33,628 nucleotides of DNA, taken from Rhodanobacter thiooxydans LCS2. Its GTDB lineage: Bacteria > Pseudomonadota > Gammaproteobacteria > Xanthomonadales > Rhodanobacteraceae. Under the pieces are notes generated by a model, which saw nothing but the letters and a program-made list of their open reading frames with translations, was not told the origin of the DNA and did not search any database. The translations under genes were made by a program, and so were the position numbers. The stretch covers positions 1 to 33,628 of the forward strand of contig NZ_AJXW01000098.1 of NCBI RefSeq assembly GCF_000264375.1, in the 5' to 3' direction. Numbering within the stretch: position 1 is the stretch's first letter; every line of letters begins with the position of its first letter. Below, in pieces: positions 6,484 to 15,454 of the stretch.

Positions 6484-8496
6484 ATGGCGACGGTCGACCT
6501 GACCCAGTTCCACAAGACCTTCTTCGAGGAAAGCCTGGAAGGGCTCGACGCGATGGAGGCGGCGTTGCTGGCGCTGGACTCGGGCTCGACCGACCACGAA
6601 CTGGTGCACACCATCTTCCGCGCGGCGCATTCGATCAAGGGCGGCGCGGCGACCTTCGGCTTCGCCGACGTCGCTGCGTTCACCCACGTGGCCGAATCGC
6701 TGCTGGAAGAAGTGCGCAGCGAGCGCCGCGGCGTCGACGCCGAACTGATCGACCTGTTGCTGCGCTCGGTCGACTGCCTGCGCGCGATGCTGGCGCGCTC
6801 GAGCAGCGGCCAGCCGGCGGCCGATGCCGACAGCGAGGCGCTGCGCGGCGAACTGCTGCGTCTGGCCAGTGGCGAGGCGGTGGCTGCGCCCGCCGCGGCC
6901 GCGCCCGGGGTCGCATCGGCGACTGGCTGGGCCATCCGTTTCGTCGCGCTGCCGCACCTGCTGCAGACCGGCAACGACCCGCTGCGGCTGTTCCGCGAGC
7001 TGGAGCAACTGGGTCGGCTGGAAGTACGGCGCGCGTTCGTGCTCGACAGTGCGCCGGCGCGGCTGGCCGAGCTCGATCCCAGCCAGTGCCACCTCGGCTG
7101 GGAGCTGCGCCTGCACGGCGCGGTGGCGCGCGGCGACGTCGACGCCGTGTTCGACTGGCTCGACGGCGACTGTGAACTGGTCATCGAGTCGTTGCCCGGG
7201 GAGACGTCGGCGACCGCGGCGGATCCGGTGGCGATGGCCGCGCCGGCAACGGCACCCGTGCCCGCTGCTGCTCCGCCGCCGGCGTGCGAGACGGCCACCG
7301 TCTCCGCCGCCTCCGGCGAAGGCAGCTCGATCCGCGTGGACATCGACAAGGTCGACGCGCTGATCAACATGATGGGCGAACTGGTGATCACCCAGTCGAT
7401 GCTCAGCGACATCGGCGAGAACTTCCGGCCCTCGCAACTGGAGCGTCTGCGCGAAGGCCTGCTGCAGCTCGAACGCACCACCCGCGAGCTGCAGGAGAGC
7501 GTGATGCGCATCCGCATGCTGCCGATCGGCTCGGTGTTCAACCGCTTCCCGCGGCTGGTCCGCGACCTGGAGCGCAAGCTGGGCAAGCAGGTCAGGCTGG
7601 AGCTGCACGGCGAGCACACCGAACTGGACAAGACGGTACTGGAGAAGATCGGCGATCCGCTGGTGCACCTGGTGCGCAACGCGATCGACCACGGCCTGGA
7701 GCTGCCGGCGCAGCGCAAGGCCGCCGGCAAGCCGGAGACCGGCACGCTCAGGCTCAACGCCTACCACGAAGGCGGCAACATCGTGGTGCAGATCAGCGAC
7801 GACGGCGCCGGGCTCAACCGCGCCGCCATCATGGCCAAGGCGCAGCAGCGCGGGCTGCTCGGCGCCGGCGAGGAACCCAGCGACGCCGAGGTGGCCGAGC
7901 TGATCTTCCAGCCGGGCTTCTCCACCGCCGCGCAGGCCACCGACCTGTCCGGCCGCGGCGTCGGCATGGATGTCGTGCGGCGCAACGTGCGCGACCTCGG
8001 CGGCAGTGTCGGCGTGAAGAGCGAGGTGGGCAAGGGTAGCGTGTTCACCATCGCGCTGCCGCTGACCCTGGCGATCATCGACGGGCTGGTGACCGCGGTG
8101 GGTGAGGAGCGCTACATCGTGCCGCTGACCTCGATCGTGGAGTCGCTGCGACTCGGCGCCGAGGCGGTGCGGCGCATCGCCGGCGGCGGCGAGGTGTTCC
8201 ATTTCCGCGGCGAGTACCTGCCGCTGATGCGGCTGCATCGTGCCTTCGGCTGCGCCGATGCGGTCACCGAGATCGAACGCGGCATCGTGGTGGTGATCGA
8301 GGACGCCGGCCGACGCGTGGGCTTGCTGGTGGACGACCTGCTGGGCCAGCAGCAGGCGGTGATCAAGTCGCTGGAGAAGCACTACCGGCGGGTGCAGGGC
8401 GTCTCCGGCGCCACCATCCTCAGCGACGGCTCGGTGGCGCTGATCGTCGACGTCGGCGGCGTGGTGCGGCTGGGACTGCGCGCCAAGGCTGCCTGA
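6484..8496 (+). CDS. cheA: Chemotaxis histidine kinase CheA (second cluster)
   Basis: A complete 670-aa CheA. The Hpt domain carries the phosphorylation site His49 (R-A-A-H-S-I-K-G-G). A middle domain (~145-240, opening W-A-I-R-F-V-A-L-P) sits where P2 usually lies. Dimerisation helices start near 280 (I-R-V-D-I-D-K-V-D-A-L-I-N). The HATPase has an N box (H-L-V-R-N-A-I-D-H-G), G1 (D-D-G-A-G-L-N) and G2 (S-G-R-G-V-G-M-D). A CheW domain ends the protein (G-V-S-G-A-T-I-L-S-D-G). AGGA precedes the ATG at 6484. This paralog lacks the E-F-E-A-L-L-D linker repeats of the CheA at the left edge, and its middle domain resembles that of betaproteobacterial and che2-type kinases. Confidence 0.96.
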   Translation: MATVDLTQFHKTFFEESLEGLDAMEAALLALDSGSTDHELVHTIFRAAHSIKGGAATFGFADVAAFTHVAESLLEEVRSERRGVDAELIDLLLRSVDCLRAMLARSSSGQPAADADSEALRGELLRLASGEAVAAPAAAAPGVASATGWAIRFVALPHLLQTGNDPLRLFRELEQLGRLEVRRAFVLDSAPARLAELDPSQCHLGWELRLHGAVARGDVDAVFDWLDGDCELVIESLPGETSATAADPVAMAAPATAPVPAAAPPPACETATVSAASGEGSSIRVDIDKVDALINMMGELVITQSMLSDIGENFRPSQLERLREGLLQLERTTRELQESVMRIRMLPIGSVFNRFPRLVRDLERKLGKQVRLELHGEHTELDKTVLEKIGDPLVHLVRNAIDHGLELPAQRKAAGKPETGTLRLNAYHEGGNIVVQISDDGAGLNRAAIMAKAQQRGLLGAGEEPSDAEVAELIFQPGFSTAAQATDLSGRGVGMDVVRRNVRDLGGSVGVKSEVGKGSVFTIALPLTLAIIDGLVTAVGEERYIVPLTSIVESLRLGAEAVRRIAGGGEVFHFRGEYLPLMRLHRAFGCADAVTEIERGIVVVIEDAGRRVGLLVDDLLGQQQAVIKSLEKHYRRVQGVSGATILSDGSVALIVDVGGVVRLGLRAKAA

Positions 8497-8642
8497 GCCA
8501 TGCGGTGGCCGCGGCCGCCGTGCGAAGAAGGACGCGAACGGAGCGGGTGCTTCCGCTGGCGATGGGTTTCGGCGTCTTTGCGCGCCACCCCGCATGACCG
8601 TCGTGGCCGGCGGGTTTCTTTTCCGAGGTCGAGGTTTGCGAC

Positions 8643-10349
8643 ATGTTGTCCGTAATACGAGGGTTCTTCGATCGGCTCAGCCTCAATGCGCGGCTGGTCA
8701 TGGTGGTGTCGGTGGTCGTGCTGGGGCTGTTCGGTCTGACCGTGATGAATGCGTTGCAGAGCCGAGCCAGTCAGATGGAAGGACTCGAACGCCTGCTACG
8801 CAGCGAGATCGAGTCGGCGGTGTCAGTGGCTGGCGGCTTCCACCAGCGAGCGACCAACGGTGAGTTCAGCGAGGCCGAGGCGCGGAAGCGGGCGCTGGCA
8901 CAGATCCACGACATGCAGTGGGACAAGGGCGCGGGCTACGTGTTCGCGTTCGATGACGGCTACGTGCTGACCGAGCATCCGGTGATGCTGGACAAGCTGG
9001 GTACCAGCGTGCGCGACATGACCGACCAGAACGGCAAGCCGATATTCCAAGCCATGCACGACGTCGACATGAAGGACGGCCGCGGCGTGACCTACTACGA
9101 CTGGCTCAAGCCAAGCACCGGCAAGGTGGTGGGCAAGCTCACCTACACCGAGCGCTACCAGCCGTGGGGCATGCACTTCGGAGCTGGCGCCTATTTCGAC
9201 GACATCGACGCACAGTTCCGCCACACACTTATGGTGAACTTGGCCAGGGCCGGCCTGCTGGGCCTGCTGGTGATCGGACTGGTGTGGGTGTCTCTGCGCA
9301 GCATCCGCCGCAGCGTTGGCGGCGAGCCGGGTTTTGCGGTGGCCATGGCTACGCGCATCGCCAACGGCGAGCTCGGCCGGGACGACGGCGGCAAGACCTT
9401 CGCCGCGGGCAGCCTGCTGGCCGAACTGCAGCGTATGCGAGACAAGCTGACCGGCATCGTGGGCGAAGTGCAGCACGGTTCGCAGGCAGTGAGCAGCGCG
9501 GCGCAGCAAATCGCCAAGGGCAACGACGACCTGAGCCAGCGCACGCAGGAGCAGGCGTCGAGCCTGGAGGAAACCGCCGCCTCGATGGAGGAGATGACCT
9601 CCACCGTGAAACAGAACGCGGAGAACGCCGGCTACGCCAACCAGCTCGCCAGCGGTGCGCGCGAGCAGGCCGAGCGCGGCGGCGAAGTGGCGGCGCAGGC
9701 GGTGGCGGCGATGAGCGAGATCAACGCATCCAGCCGCAAGATCGCCGACATCGTGGGGCTGATCGACGAGATCGCGTTCCAGACCAATCTGCTGTCGCTG
9801 AACGCAGCGGTGGAGGCGGCGCGCGCGGGCGAACAGGGTCGCGGTTTCGCGGTGGTGGCCAGCGAGGTGCGCAGTCTCTCGCAGCGCAGCGCGGCGGCGG
9901 CGAAGGAGATCAAGGGCCTGATCAAGGAAAGCGTGGAACGGGTGCACGCCGGCAGCCTGCTGGTGGACCAGTCCGGTGCGGCACTGGCGGACATCGTGGA
10001 CAGCGTGAAAAAAGTCACCGACATCGTGGCGGAGATCGCTGCGGCCAGCCAGGAACAGTCCGCCGGCATCGACCAGGTGAACCGCGCGGTGATGCAGATG
10101 GACGAGGTGACCCAGCAGAACGCAGCGCTTGTGGAAGAGGCCGCGGCGGCGGCGCGGGCGATGCAGGAGCAGGCCGACGAACTGCAGCGGCAAATGAAGT
10201 TCTTCCGGCTGGGGGACGACGAGCAGGCGGCCGCCGTCGCTCCGCCGGTGGCTTCCGCCGTGCGCGTGCTGCCGCTGCCGCCACGGCCAGCACGAAGCGA
10301 TGAGCGTGCTGTCGCGGCAGCGGCGGCGGGCGGCTGGAGGGGGTTCTGA
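8643..10349 (+). CDS. Methyl-accepting chemotaxis protein, Cache-type sensor
   Basis: 568 residues. Membrane helix 1 (~18-38) is followed by a periplasmic single-Cache-like domain (~40-190; [12 protein letters not shown] and [14 protein letters not shown]). Helix 2 (~200-218) leads to a short HAMP (G-G-E-P) and the signalling hairpin with the tip [16 protein letters not shown]. The tip carries L-S-L-N where L-A-L-N is usual. Single-Cache domains of this style often bind small organic acids, but the ligand is unknown. The last five residues, G-W-R-G-F, fit the aromatic xZxxZ tether bound by CheR/CheB. The 146-bp gap after cheA shows no clear promoter. Confidence 0.93.
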   Translation: MLSVIRGFFDRLSLNARLVMVVSVVVLGLFGLTVMNALQSRASQMEGLERLLRSEIESAVSVAGGFHQRATNGEFSEAEARKRALAQIHDMQWDKGAGYVFAFDDGYVLTEHPVMLDKLGTSVRDMTDQNGKPIFQAMHDVDMKDGRGVTYYDWLKPSTGKVVGKLTYTERYQPWGMHFGAGAYFDDIDAQFRHTLMVNLARAGLLGLLVIGLVWVSLRSIRRSVGGEPGFAVAMATRIANGELGRDDGGKTFAAGSLLAELQRMRDKLTGIVGEVQHGSQAVSSAAQQIAKGNDDLSQRTQEQASSLEETAASMEEMTSTVKQNAENAGYANQLASGAREQAERGGEVAAQAVAAMSEINASSRKIADIVGLIDEIAFQTNLLSLNAAVEAARAGEQGRGFAVVASEVRSLSQRSAAAAKEIKGLIKESVERVHAGSLLVDQSGAALADIVDSVKKVTDIVAEIAAASQEQSAGIDQVNRAVMQMDEVTQQNAALVEEAAAAARAMQEQADELQRQMKFFRLGDDEQAAAVAPPVASAVRVLPLPPRPARSDERAVAAAAAGGWRGF

Positions 10350-10406
10350 GCGAGTCCGTTTCCGCCGCACTCACCCGGACACAGCGACGCGCCGCCGTAC
10401 TGTTGC

Positions 10407-10433
10407 TCAAGCCTTCCCCGGCAGGGCCGATAC
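10407..10433 (+). promoter_or_regulatory. Sigma-28 (FliA)-type promoter upstream of the second cheW
   Basis: -35 TCAAGCCT (10407-10414), an 11-bp gap, and -10 GCCGATAC (10426-10433), lying 49 bp before the cheW ATG in the 133-bp gap after the Cache-type receptor. It would let cheW-mcp-cheR-cheD-cheB be transcribed independently of the upstream cheY-cheA. Confidence 0.75.
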
Positions 10434-10482
10434 AGACATCGAGGCCCGGCGCCCAGGCGCCCATCACGAGGTAGACGATTCC

Positions 10483-10989
10483 ATGTACGAAGACAACGCG
10501 GCCGCGGCGCCCACCGTCCAGCAGTTGACGTTCGACCTGGCGGGCGAGGAATACGGCGTGGACATCCTGTCGGTGCGCGAGATCCGCGGCTGGTCGCGGG
10601 TTACCCGCATTCCGCAAACCCCCGCCTACGTGCTCGGCGTGCTGAATCTGCGCGGCGCGATCGTGCCGGTGATGGACCTGCGCCTGCGCTTCGGGCTCGA
10701 GCGCGAAAGCTACGGCGACAGCACGGTGGTGATCATCGTGGCGGTCCGCGAGCGCCTGTTCGGCATCGTGGTGGACGCGGTGTCCGACGTGGTCGACATC
10801 GAGCCGGCGGCGATCAAGCCGGTGCCCGACATGGGCGTGATCGTCGACACCCGCTACCTGAAGGGCCTGGCCACCCATGCCGAACGTATGGTGATGCTGC
10901 TGGACGTGGAGAAGCTGATGCGTCCGGAAGACGTTGAAACCCTGGACGCCGCGCTGACGGACGTCCGGGATGTCGAAGTTGCTGCCTGA
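10483..10989 (+). CDS. cheW: CheW coupling protein (second cluster)
   Basis: A 168-aa CheW (L-T-F-D-L-A-G-E-E-Y-G-V-D-I-L near 14, V-R-E-I-R-G-W-S near 33, V-L-G-V-L-N-L-R-G-A-I-V-P-V near 52, and a C-terminal M-V-M-L-L-D-V-E-K-L). I chose the ATG at 10483 because the family pattern begins just after it and GAGGT lies upstream; an earlier in-frame start would add Arg-rich sequence overlapping the promoter. It bridges the two neighbouring receptors and CheA. It looks closer to the enterobacterial/betaproteobacterial CheW than to the divergent copy at 3284. Confidence 0.95.
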   Translation: MYEDNAAAAPTVQQLTFDLAGEEYGVDILSVREIRGWSRVTRIPQTPAYVLGVLNLRGAIVPVMDLRLRFGLERESYGDSTVVIIVAVRERLFGIVVDAVSDVVDIEPAAIKPVPDMGVIVDTRYLKGLATHAERMVMLLDVEKLMRPEDVETLDAALTDVRDVEVAA

Positions 10990-11007
10990 TCCGATCCGGG
11001 AATCACG

Positions 11008-12732
11008 ATGAACACCAAGAAATTCATGGCACGTTTCACCAGACTGCCGAACCTGTCCGTCAAGGCGCGCCTGATCGGCACGTTCGTGCTGCTCGGGCTG
11101 ATGCTCGCGGCGGGTGCGGCGGTCGGCCTCGGCATGATGTCCTGGCAGAACGAAGGCATGCGGCGCAGCTACGAGGAGGCCATGGTGCCGGCGCAGCTGA
11201 TGGGCAGCCTGCGCGCCAAGTCGCTGACCGACTTCATCGTGCTCGGCGAGGCGGCCGGGGCGATCGGCAAGCCCGACCAGGTGAAGCAGAAGGTCGCCGA
11301 GTCCGAGCGCCTGCAGAAGGAGATCGCCGAGGTCAACAAGCAGCTGTCGGCGGTGCCGATGAGCGCGGACATCGCGGCTAAGTACAAGGCCTACCGCGCC
11401 ACCGACGCGGACTACGCCAGCAACCTCAAGGACATCTACGACGCGCTGGCGCAGAACGACGAGGGCACCAGCGACCTGCTGGAAATGCAGGTGCGCCCGG
11501 AACTGATGCTGCGCATGGACACCATCAACAAGCTCATGCAGGCGCAGAGCGACGAGGTCAAGCAGCTCTACCAGACCCAGCTCGGCCGCTACAAGCTGGT
11601 GCGGCTGCTGGTGCTTGCTGCGCTTATCGGCGGCTTGCTGTTCGCACTGCTGGTGTCGACCTTGCTGGTGCGCTCGATCAGCGGCACGCTGGCGCATCTG
11701 GTGAAAGTGGCGCATGCCATTTCCGAAGGCCAGCTGGGCCATGCGATCAAGACCGGGCGGCAGGACGAGCTGGGCCGGCTGCTCGACGCCTTCCGCACCA
11801 TGGACGAACGCCTCGGCGCGATCGTGGGCGAGGTGCGCCACGGTTCCGATGCGGTCAGCAGCGCCGCGCAGCAGATCGCGCGCGGCAACGACGATCTCAG
11901 CCAGCGCACGCAGGAGCAGGCCTCCAGCCTGGAGGAAACCGCCTCGTCGATGGAGGAGATGACCTCCACCGTGAAGCAGAACGCGGAGAATGCCAGCCAC
12001 GCCAACCAGCTGGCCCGCGGCGCGCGCGAGCAGGCCGAGCGCGGCGGCGAGGTGGCCGGCAAGGCGATTGCCGCGATGGGTGAGATCGACGCCTCCAGCC
12101 GCAAGATCGGCGACATCGTGGGGCTGATCCAGGAGATTGCCTTCCAGACCAACCTGCTGGCGCTGAATGCGGCGGTGGAAGCGGCGCGTGCCGGCGAGCA
12201 GGGCCGCGGCTTCGCGGTGGTGGCCAGCGAGGTGCGCAGCCTGGCGCAGCGCAGCGCGGGCGCAGCGAAGGAGATCAAGGGCCTGATCGCCGAGAGCGAG
12301 GAGAAGGTGAAGAGCGGCTCGGAGCTGGTCAACCAGTCCGGCAAGGCGCTGGCCGAGATCGTCGAGAGCGTGAAGAAGGTCACCGACATCGTGGCCGAGA
12401 TCGCCGCGGCCAGCCAGGAGCAGTCGGCCGGCATCGACCAGGTCAACAACGCGGTGATGCAGATGGACGAGATGACCCAGCAGAACGCCGCGCTGGTCGA
12501 GGAGGCTTCGGCGGCGGCCCGCGCCATGCAGGAGCAGGCCGGCGAGCTGTCCCAGCAGGTCGGCTTCTTCCACCTGGCCGGCGATGGCACAGCGAAGGAA
12601 GCCGCGCCGCAGGACCGCGCGAAGGACGTGAGCCGGGCCACCGAGGCGGTGTTCGCCGCCGTGCGCAAGACGCCGCCGCGCATGGTGGCCGCCGCCGAGA
12701 CGGCGGACGCCGGCGCCTGGAAGGAATTCTGA
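11008..12732 (+). CDS. Methyl-accepting chemotaxis protein, four-helix-bundle sensor
   Basis: 574 residues, 18 bp after cheW. Helix 1 (~22-45) and a periplasmic all-helical 4HB/TarH-type sensor (~46-190) precede helix 2 (~197-218), HAMP (I-S-G-T-L-A-H-L) and the signalling domain. The hairpin tip is [16 protein letters not shown]. Methylation helices show [16 protein letters not shown]. The C-terminal pentapeptide A-W-K-E-F fits the xZxxZ tether. From HAMP onward it is strikingly similar to the receptor at 8643 at both protein and DNA level, indicating tandem duplication with replaced sensor domains. The ligand is unknown. Confidence 0.94.
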   Translation: MNTKKFMARFTRLPNLSVKARLIGTFVLLGLMLAAGAAVGLGMMSWQNEGMRRSYEEAMVPAQLMGSLRAKSLTDFIVLGEAAGAIGKPDQVKQKVAESERLQKEIAEVNKQLSAVPMSADIAAKYKAYRATDADYASNLKDIYDALAQNDEGTSDLLEMQVRPELMLRMDTINKLMQAQSDEVKQLYQTQLGRYKLVRLLVLAALIGGLLFALLVSTLLVRSISGTLAHLVKVAHAISEGQLGHAIKTGRQDELGRLLDAFRTMDERLGAIVGEVRHGSDAVSSAAQQIARGNDDLSQRTQEQASSLEETASSMEEMTSTVKQNAENASHANQLARGAREQAERGGEVAGKAIAAMGEIDASSRKIGDIVGLIQEIAFQTNLLALNAAVEAARAGEQGRGFAVVASEVRSLAQRSAGAAKEIKGLIAESEEKVKSGSELVNQSGKALAEIVESVKKVTDIVAEIAAASQEQSAGIDQVNNAVMQMDEMTQQNAALVEEASAAARAMQEQAGELSQQVGFFHLAGDGTAKEAAPQDRAKDVSRATEAVFAAVRKTPPRMVAAAETADAGAWKEF

Positions 12733-12734
12733 GC

Positions 12735-13619
12735 ATGGGCGCCGTCGCCGGCATGATCGGAGGCGATCCGGCGCCAGCGGACGGCGGCGCGGTGCTGCTG
12801 GGCGATGCCGAGTTCCGCTTCCTGCGCGAGTTCGTCCACCAGTACTGCGGCATCTCGCTGGGCGAGCACAAGCGCCAGCTGGTGCAGGGGCGCCTGGCGC
12901 GGCGGCTGCGCGCCCTGGGCCTGCACCACTTCGGCGCCTATTGCGAGCTGTTGCGGCGCGACCCGCACAGTGAGCTGGACAACCTTGCCAGCGTGATCAG
13001 CACCAACGTCACCTCGTTCTTCCGCGAGCAGCACCATTACGACCTGCTGGTCGACGAACTGCTGCCGCAATGGCTGCAGCAGAAGCGTCGCAGCGGCGAC
13101 CGCCTGCGGATCTGGTCTGCCGGCTGTTCCACCGGCGAGGAGCCGTACGCGCTGGCGATGGTGCTGGCCGAGGCGCTGGAGCGCCATGGCGCGGCGGGCT
13201 TGGATGCGAAGATCCTCGCCACCGACCTGTCGCCGCAGGCGCTGGAAACCGCGCGCAACGGCGTCTATCCGCTGGAGCGGCTGACCGGCGTCAGCGACCA
13301 GCGCAGGCATCGCTGGATGCTGCGTGGCGCCGGCGAGTACGAAGGTTTCGCCTGCGTGCATCCGCGCCTGCGCGAGCTGGTGACCGTGCAGCCGTTGAAC
13401 CTGCTGCACGAGTGGCCGATGCGCGGCCCGTTCGACGCGATCTTCTGCCGCAACGTGGTGATCTACTTCGATCAGCCGACCAAGCAGCGGCTGTTCCACC
13501 GCTACGCCGCGCTGCTGCCGGCGGGCGGCCACCTGTTCCTCGGCCATTCCGAATCGCTGCACGGCATCAACGACGATTTCGAGCTGATCGGCCGCACTGT
13601 CTACCGGAAGCGCGGATGA
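12735..13619 (+). CDS. cheR: Chemoreceptor glutamate methyltransferase CheR
   Basis: A 294-aa SAM-dependent enzyme that methylates receptor glutamates. An N-terminal helical domain (F-R-F-L-R-E-F-V-H-Q-Y-C-G-I near 25) carries the conserved T-N-V-T-S-F-F-R-E near 92. The SAM-binding motif is W-S-A-G-C-S-T-G-E-E-P-Y near 124, followed by N-V-V-I-Y-F-D near 238. The segment around G-V-S-D-Q-R-R-H-R corresponds to the beta-subdomain that binds receptor pentapeptides, in line with the tails of both upstream receptors. It starts 2 bp after the receptor; an in-frame ATG at 12753 is an alternative. The stop overlaps the cheD start as ATGA. Confidence 0.95.
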   Translation: MGAVAGMIGGDPAPADGGAVLLGDAEFRFLREFVHQYCGISLGEHKRQLVQGRLARRLRALGLHHFGAYCELLRRDPHSELDNLASVISTNVTSFFREQHHYDLLVDELLPQWLQQKRRSGDRLRIWSAGCSTGEEPYALAMVLAEALERHGAAGLDAKILATDLSPQALETARNGVYPLERLTGVSDQRRHRWMLRGAGEYEGFACVHPRLRELVTVQPLNLLHEWPMRGPFDAIFCRNVVIYFDQPTKQRLFHRYAALLPAGGHLFLGHSESLHGINDDFELIGRTVYRKRG

Positions 13620-14269
13620 TGCCGGTGGCAGCGGTCGATCGCCGGGCGACGCCCACGTTGCCCGAGGCCATGCCCGGCTTCGAGCACCTGCGCCGGTTCT
13701 GGGACCCGGCCCAGGGTCGCATGGTAGTGAGGGTACTGCCGGGCGAGTTCTACGTGAGCGCCAGCGACGAGCTGGTCAGCACCGTGCTCGGTTCGTGCGT
13801 TTCGGCCTGCATCCACGACGCGGAACGCGGCGTCGGCGGCATGAATCACTTCATGCTGCCCGAGCCTACCGGCGAACGCGACAGCTGGTCGTCGGCCATC
13901 GGGCGCGCGGCGCGCTACGGCAGCGACGCGATGGAACAGCTGATCAACGCCATCCTGAAGGCGGGCGGCCAGCGCGCGAACCTGCGCGTGAAGGTGTTCG
14001 GCGGCGGCCGCGTGCTGGCCCAGTTGAGCGACGTGGGCCAGCGCAACATCGACTTCGTGCGCCGTTACCTCGAGGCCGAGCGGCTGCAGCTGGCGGCGGA
14101 AGACCTCGGCGACGTCTATCCGCGCCAGGTGCAGTTCTTCCCGCACAGCGGGCGCGCCCGCGTGCGCCAGCTGCGCCGCAGCGACGACGTGGCGCTGGTG
14201 GCCGGCGAGCGCGGCTACCTCAAGCGTTTGGCAAACGATCCGATAAAGGGTGAGGTCGAGCTGTTCTAG
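13616..14269 (+). CDS. cheD: Chemoreceptor glutamine deamidase CheD
   Basis: A 217-aa protein starting in the ATGA overlap with cheR. The catalytic Cys lies in T-V-L-G-S-C-V-S-A-C and the catalytic His in G-G-M-N-H-F-M-L-P. V-F-G-G-G-R-V replaces the more usual GGA motif. CheD deamidates receptor glutamines to glutamates that CheR can methylate and, in systems with CheC, stimulates CheY-P dephosphorylation. The protein extends ~25 residues past the usual core and ends K-G-E-V-E-L-F; nearly the same ending, A-G-E-I-E-L-F, closes the transducer at 15455. The start could also be the second ATG at 13619. Confidence 0.93.
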   Translation: MMPVAAVDRRATPTLPEAMPGFEHLRRFWDPAQGRMVVRVLPGEFYVSASDELVSTVLGSCVSACIHDAERGVGGMNHFMLPEPTGERDSWSSAIGRAARYGSDAMEQLINAILKAGGQRANLRVKVFGGGRVLAQLSDVGQRNIDFVRRYLEAERLQLAAEDLGDVYPRQVQFFPHSGRARVRQLRRSDDVALVAGERGYLKRLANDPIKGEVELF

Positions 14270-14345
14270 CGCTGTGGTTGCGGCGTGGCGCGGCGATCGA
14301 TCGGGCCGCCGTCGGGTCGACGGGGCGTGTATGGCAAGGTGAGCA

Positions 14346-15437
14346 ATGGATAGAGTGCGTGTTCTGGTAGTCGACGATTCCGCATTGGTGCGCAAGCTGA
14401 TGTCGACCATGCTCGCCTGCGACCCGGGCATCGACGTCGTCGGCACGGCGGCGGACCCGCTGATCGCGCGCGAGAAGATCAAGCAGCTCAACCCCGACGT
14501 GCTGACCCTGGATGTCGAGATGCCGCGCATGGATGGCCTGACCTTCCTGGAAAACCTGATGCGGCTGCGGCCGATGCCGGTGGTGATGGTGTCGTCGCTG
14601 ACCACCCAGGGCGCCGAGGTGACGCTGCGCGCGCTGGAACTCGGCGCGGTGGATTTCCTGGCCAAGCCGAGCAGCGACCTGGCCAACAGCTTCGGCGAGC
14701 ACGCGCTGGAGATCTGCACCAAGGTCAAGCAGGCGGCGCAGGCCAGGCCGCGCGCGCGCACCACCGTGCGCAAGCTGGACGTGGCGCCGCGGCTGTCGGC
14801 CGACGCGGTGCTGCCGCGCGCCCAGACCGCGGGCACGCGCGGCGGCAGCCCGATCATCGCGATCGGCGCCTCCACTGGCGGCACCGAGGCGGTGCGCTTG
14901 GTGCTGGAGGCGATGCCGCCGGACGCGCCGCCGATCCTGGTGACCCAGCACATCCCCGCCGCTTTCAGCGGCCCGTTCGCCGCGCGCATGGACCGCTGCT
15001 CGGCGATGCGCGTGTGCGAGGCGCAGGACGGCCAGCCGATCCAGTCCGGCCATGCCTACATCGCACCCGGCAGCCACCACCTGCTGGTGATGTGGGACGG
15101 CGCGAAGTACGTGTGCCGCCTGCACGACGGGCCGCCGGTGAACCGGCACCGCCCCAGCGTCGACGTGTTGTTCCGCTCGCTGGCGGCCAGTGCCGGCGCC
15201 GCCACCATCGCCACGCTGCTCACCGGCATGGGCGACGACGGCGCGCGCGGCCTGCTGGAGTTGCGCCAGGCCGGCGCCGCCACGCTGGTGCAGGACGAGC
15301 CAAGTTCGGTGGTGTGGGGCATGCCCGGCGCCGCCTGGAAGTTGGATGCCGCCGCCGAGATGCAGCCGATCGACCACATGGCGGCACGCCTGCTGGCGCT
15401 GGCCCGCCGACCCCATACCGGCGCCAGCGGCGCCTGA
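14346..15437 (+). CDS. cheB: Chemoreceptor methylesterase/glutaminase CheB
   Basis: A 363-aa response regulator with an enzymatic output. The receiver domain has D10-D11, the phospho-acceptor D56 (T-L-D-V-E-M-P) and S-S-L near 88. After a linker (~125-170) comes the esterase domain, with the catalytic Ser in G-A-S-T-G-G-T-E-A, His in T-Q-H-I-P-A-A-F-S and Asp in G-M-G-D-D-G-A-R-G. It removes the methyl groups added by CheR, giving adaptation under CheA control. It lies 76 bp after cheD, a gap with no convincing promoter, and 17 bp before the next transducer. Confidence 0.96.
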   Translation: MDRVRVLVVDDSALVRKLMSTMLACDPGIDVVGTAADPLIAREKIKQLNPDVLTLDVEMPRMDGLTFLENLMRLRPMPVVMVSSLTTQGAEVTLRALELGAVDFLAKPSSDLANSFGEHALEICTKVKQAAQARPRARTTVRKLDVAPRLSADAVLPRAQTAGTRGGSPIIAIGASTGGTEAVRLVLEAMPPDAPPILVTQHIPAAFSGPFAARMDRCSAMRVCEAQDGQPIQSGHAYIAPGSHHLLVMWDGAKYVCRLHDGPPVNRHRPSVDVLFRSLAASAGAATIATLLTGMGDDGARGLLELRQAGAATLVQDEPSSVVWGMPGAAWKLDAAAEMQPIDHMAARLLALARRPHTGASGA

Positions 15438-15454
15438 CCCGCGGATACTGGACC

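Noticed and set aside
6030-8595. Long minus-strand open frames opposite cheY and cheA, and similar ones opposite the receptors
   Set aside because: They mirror strongly biased high-GC coding sequence on the plus strand and have no recognisable domains.
14244-14270. A TAAAGGGT element at the end of cheD considered as a sigma-28 -35 for cheB
   Set aside because: At the required 11-bp spacing the -10 reads GTTCTAGC, which does not resemble GCCGATAA.
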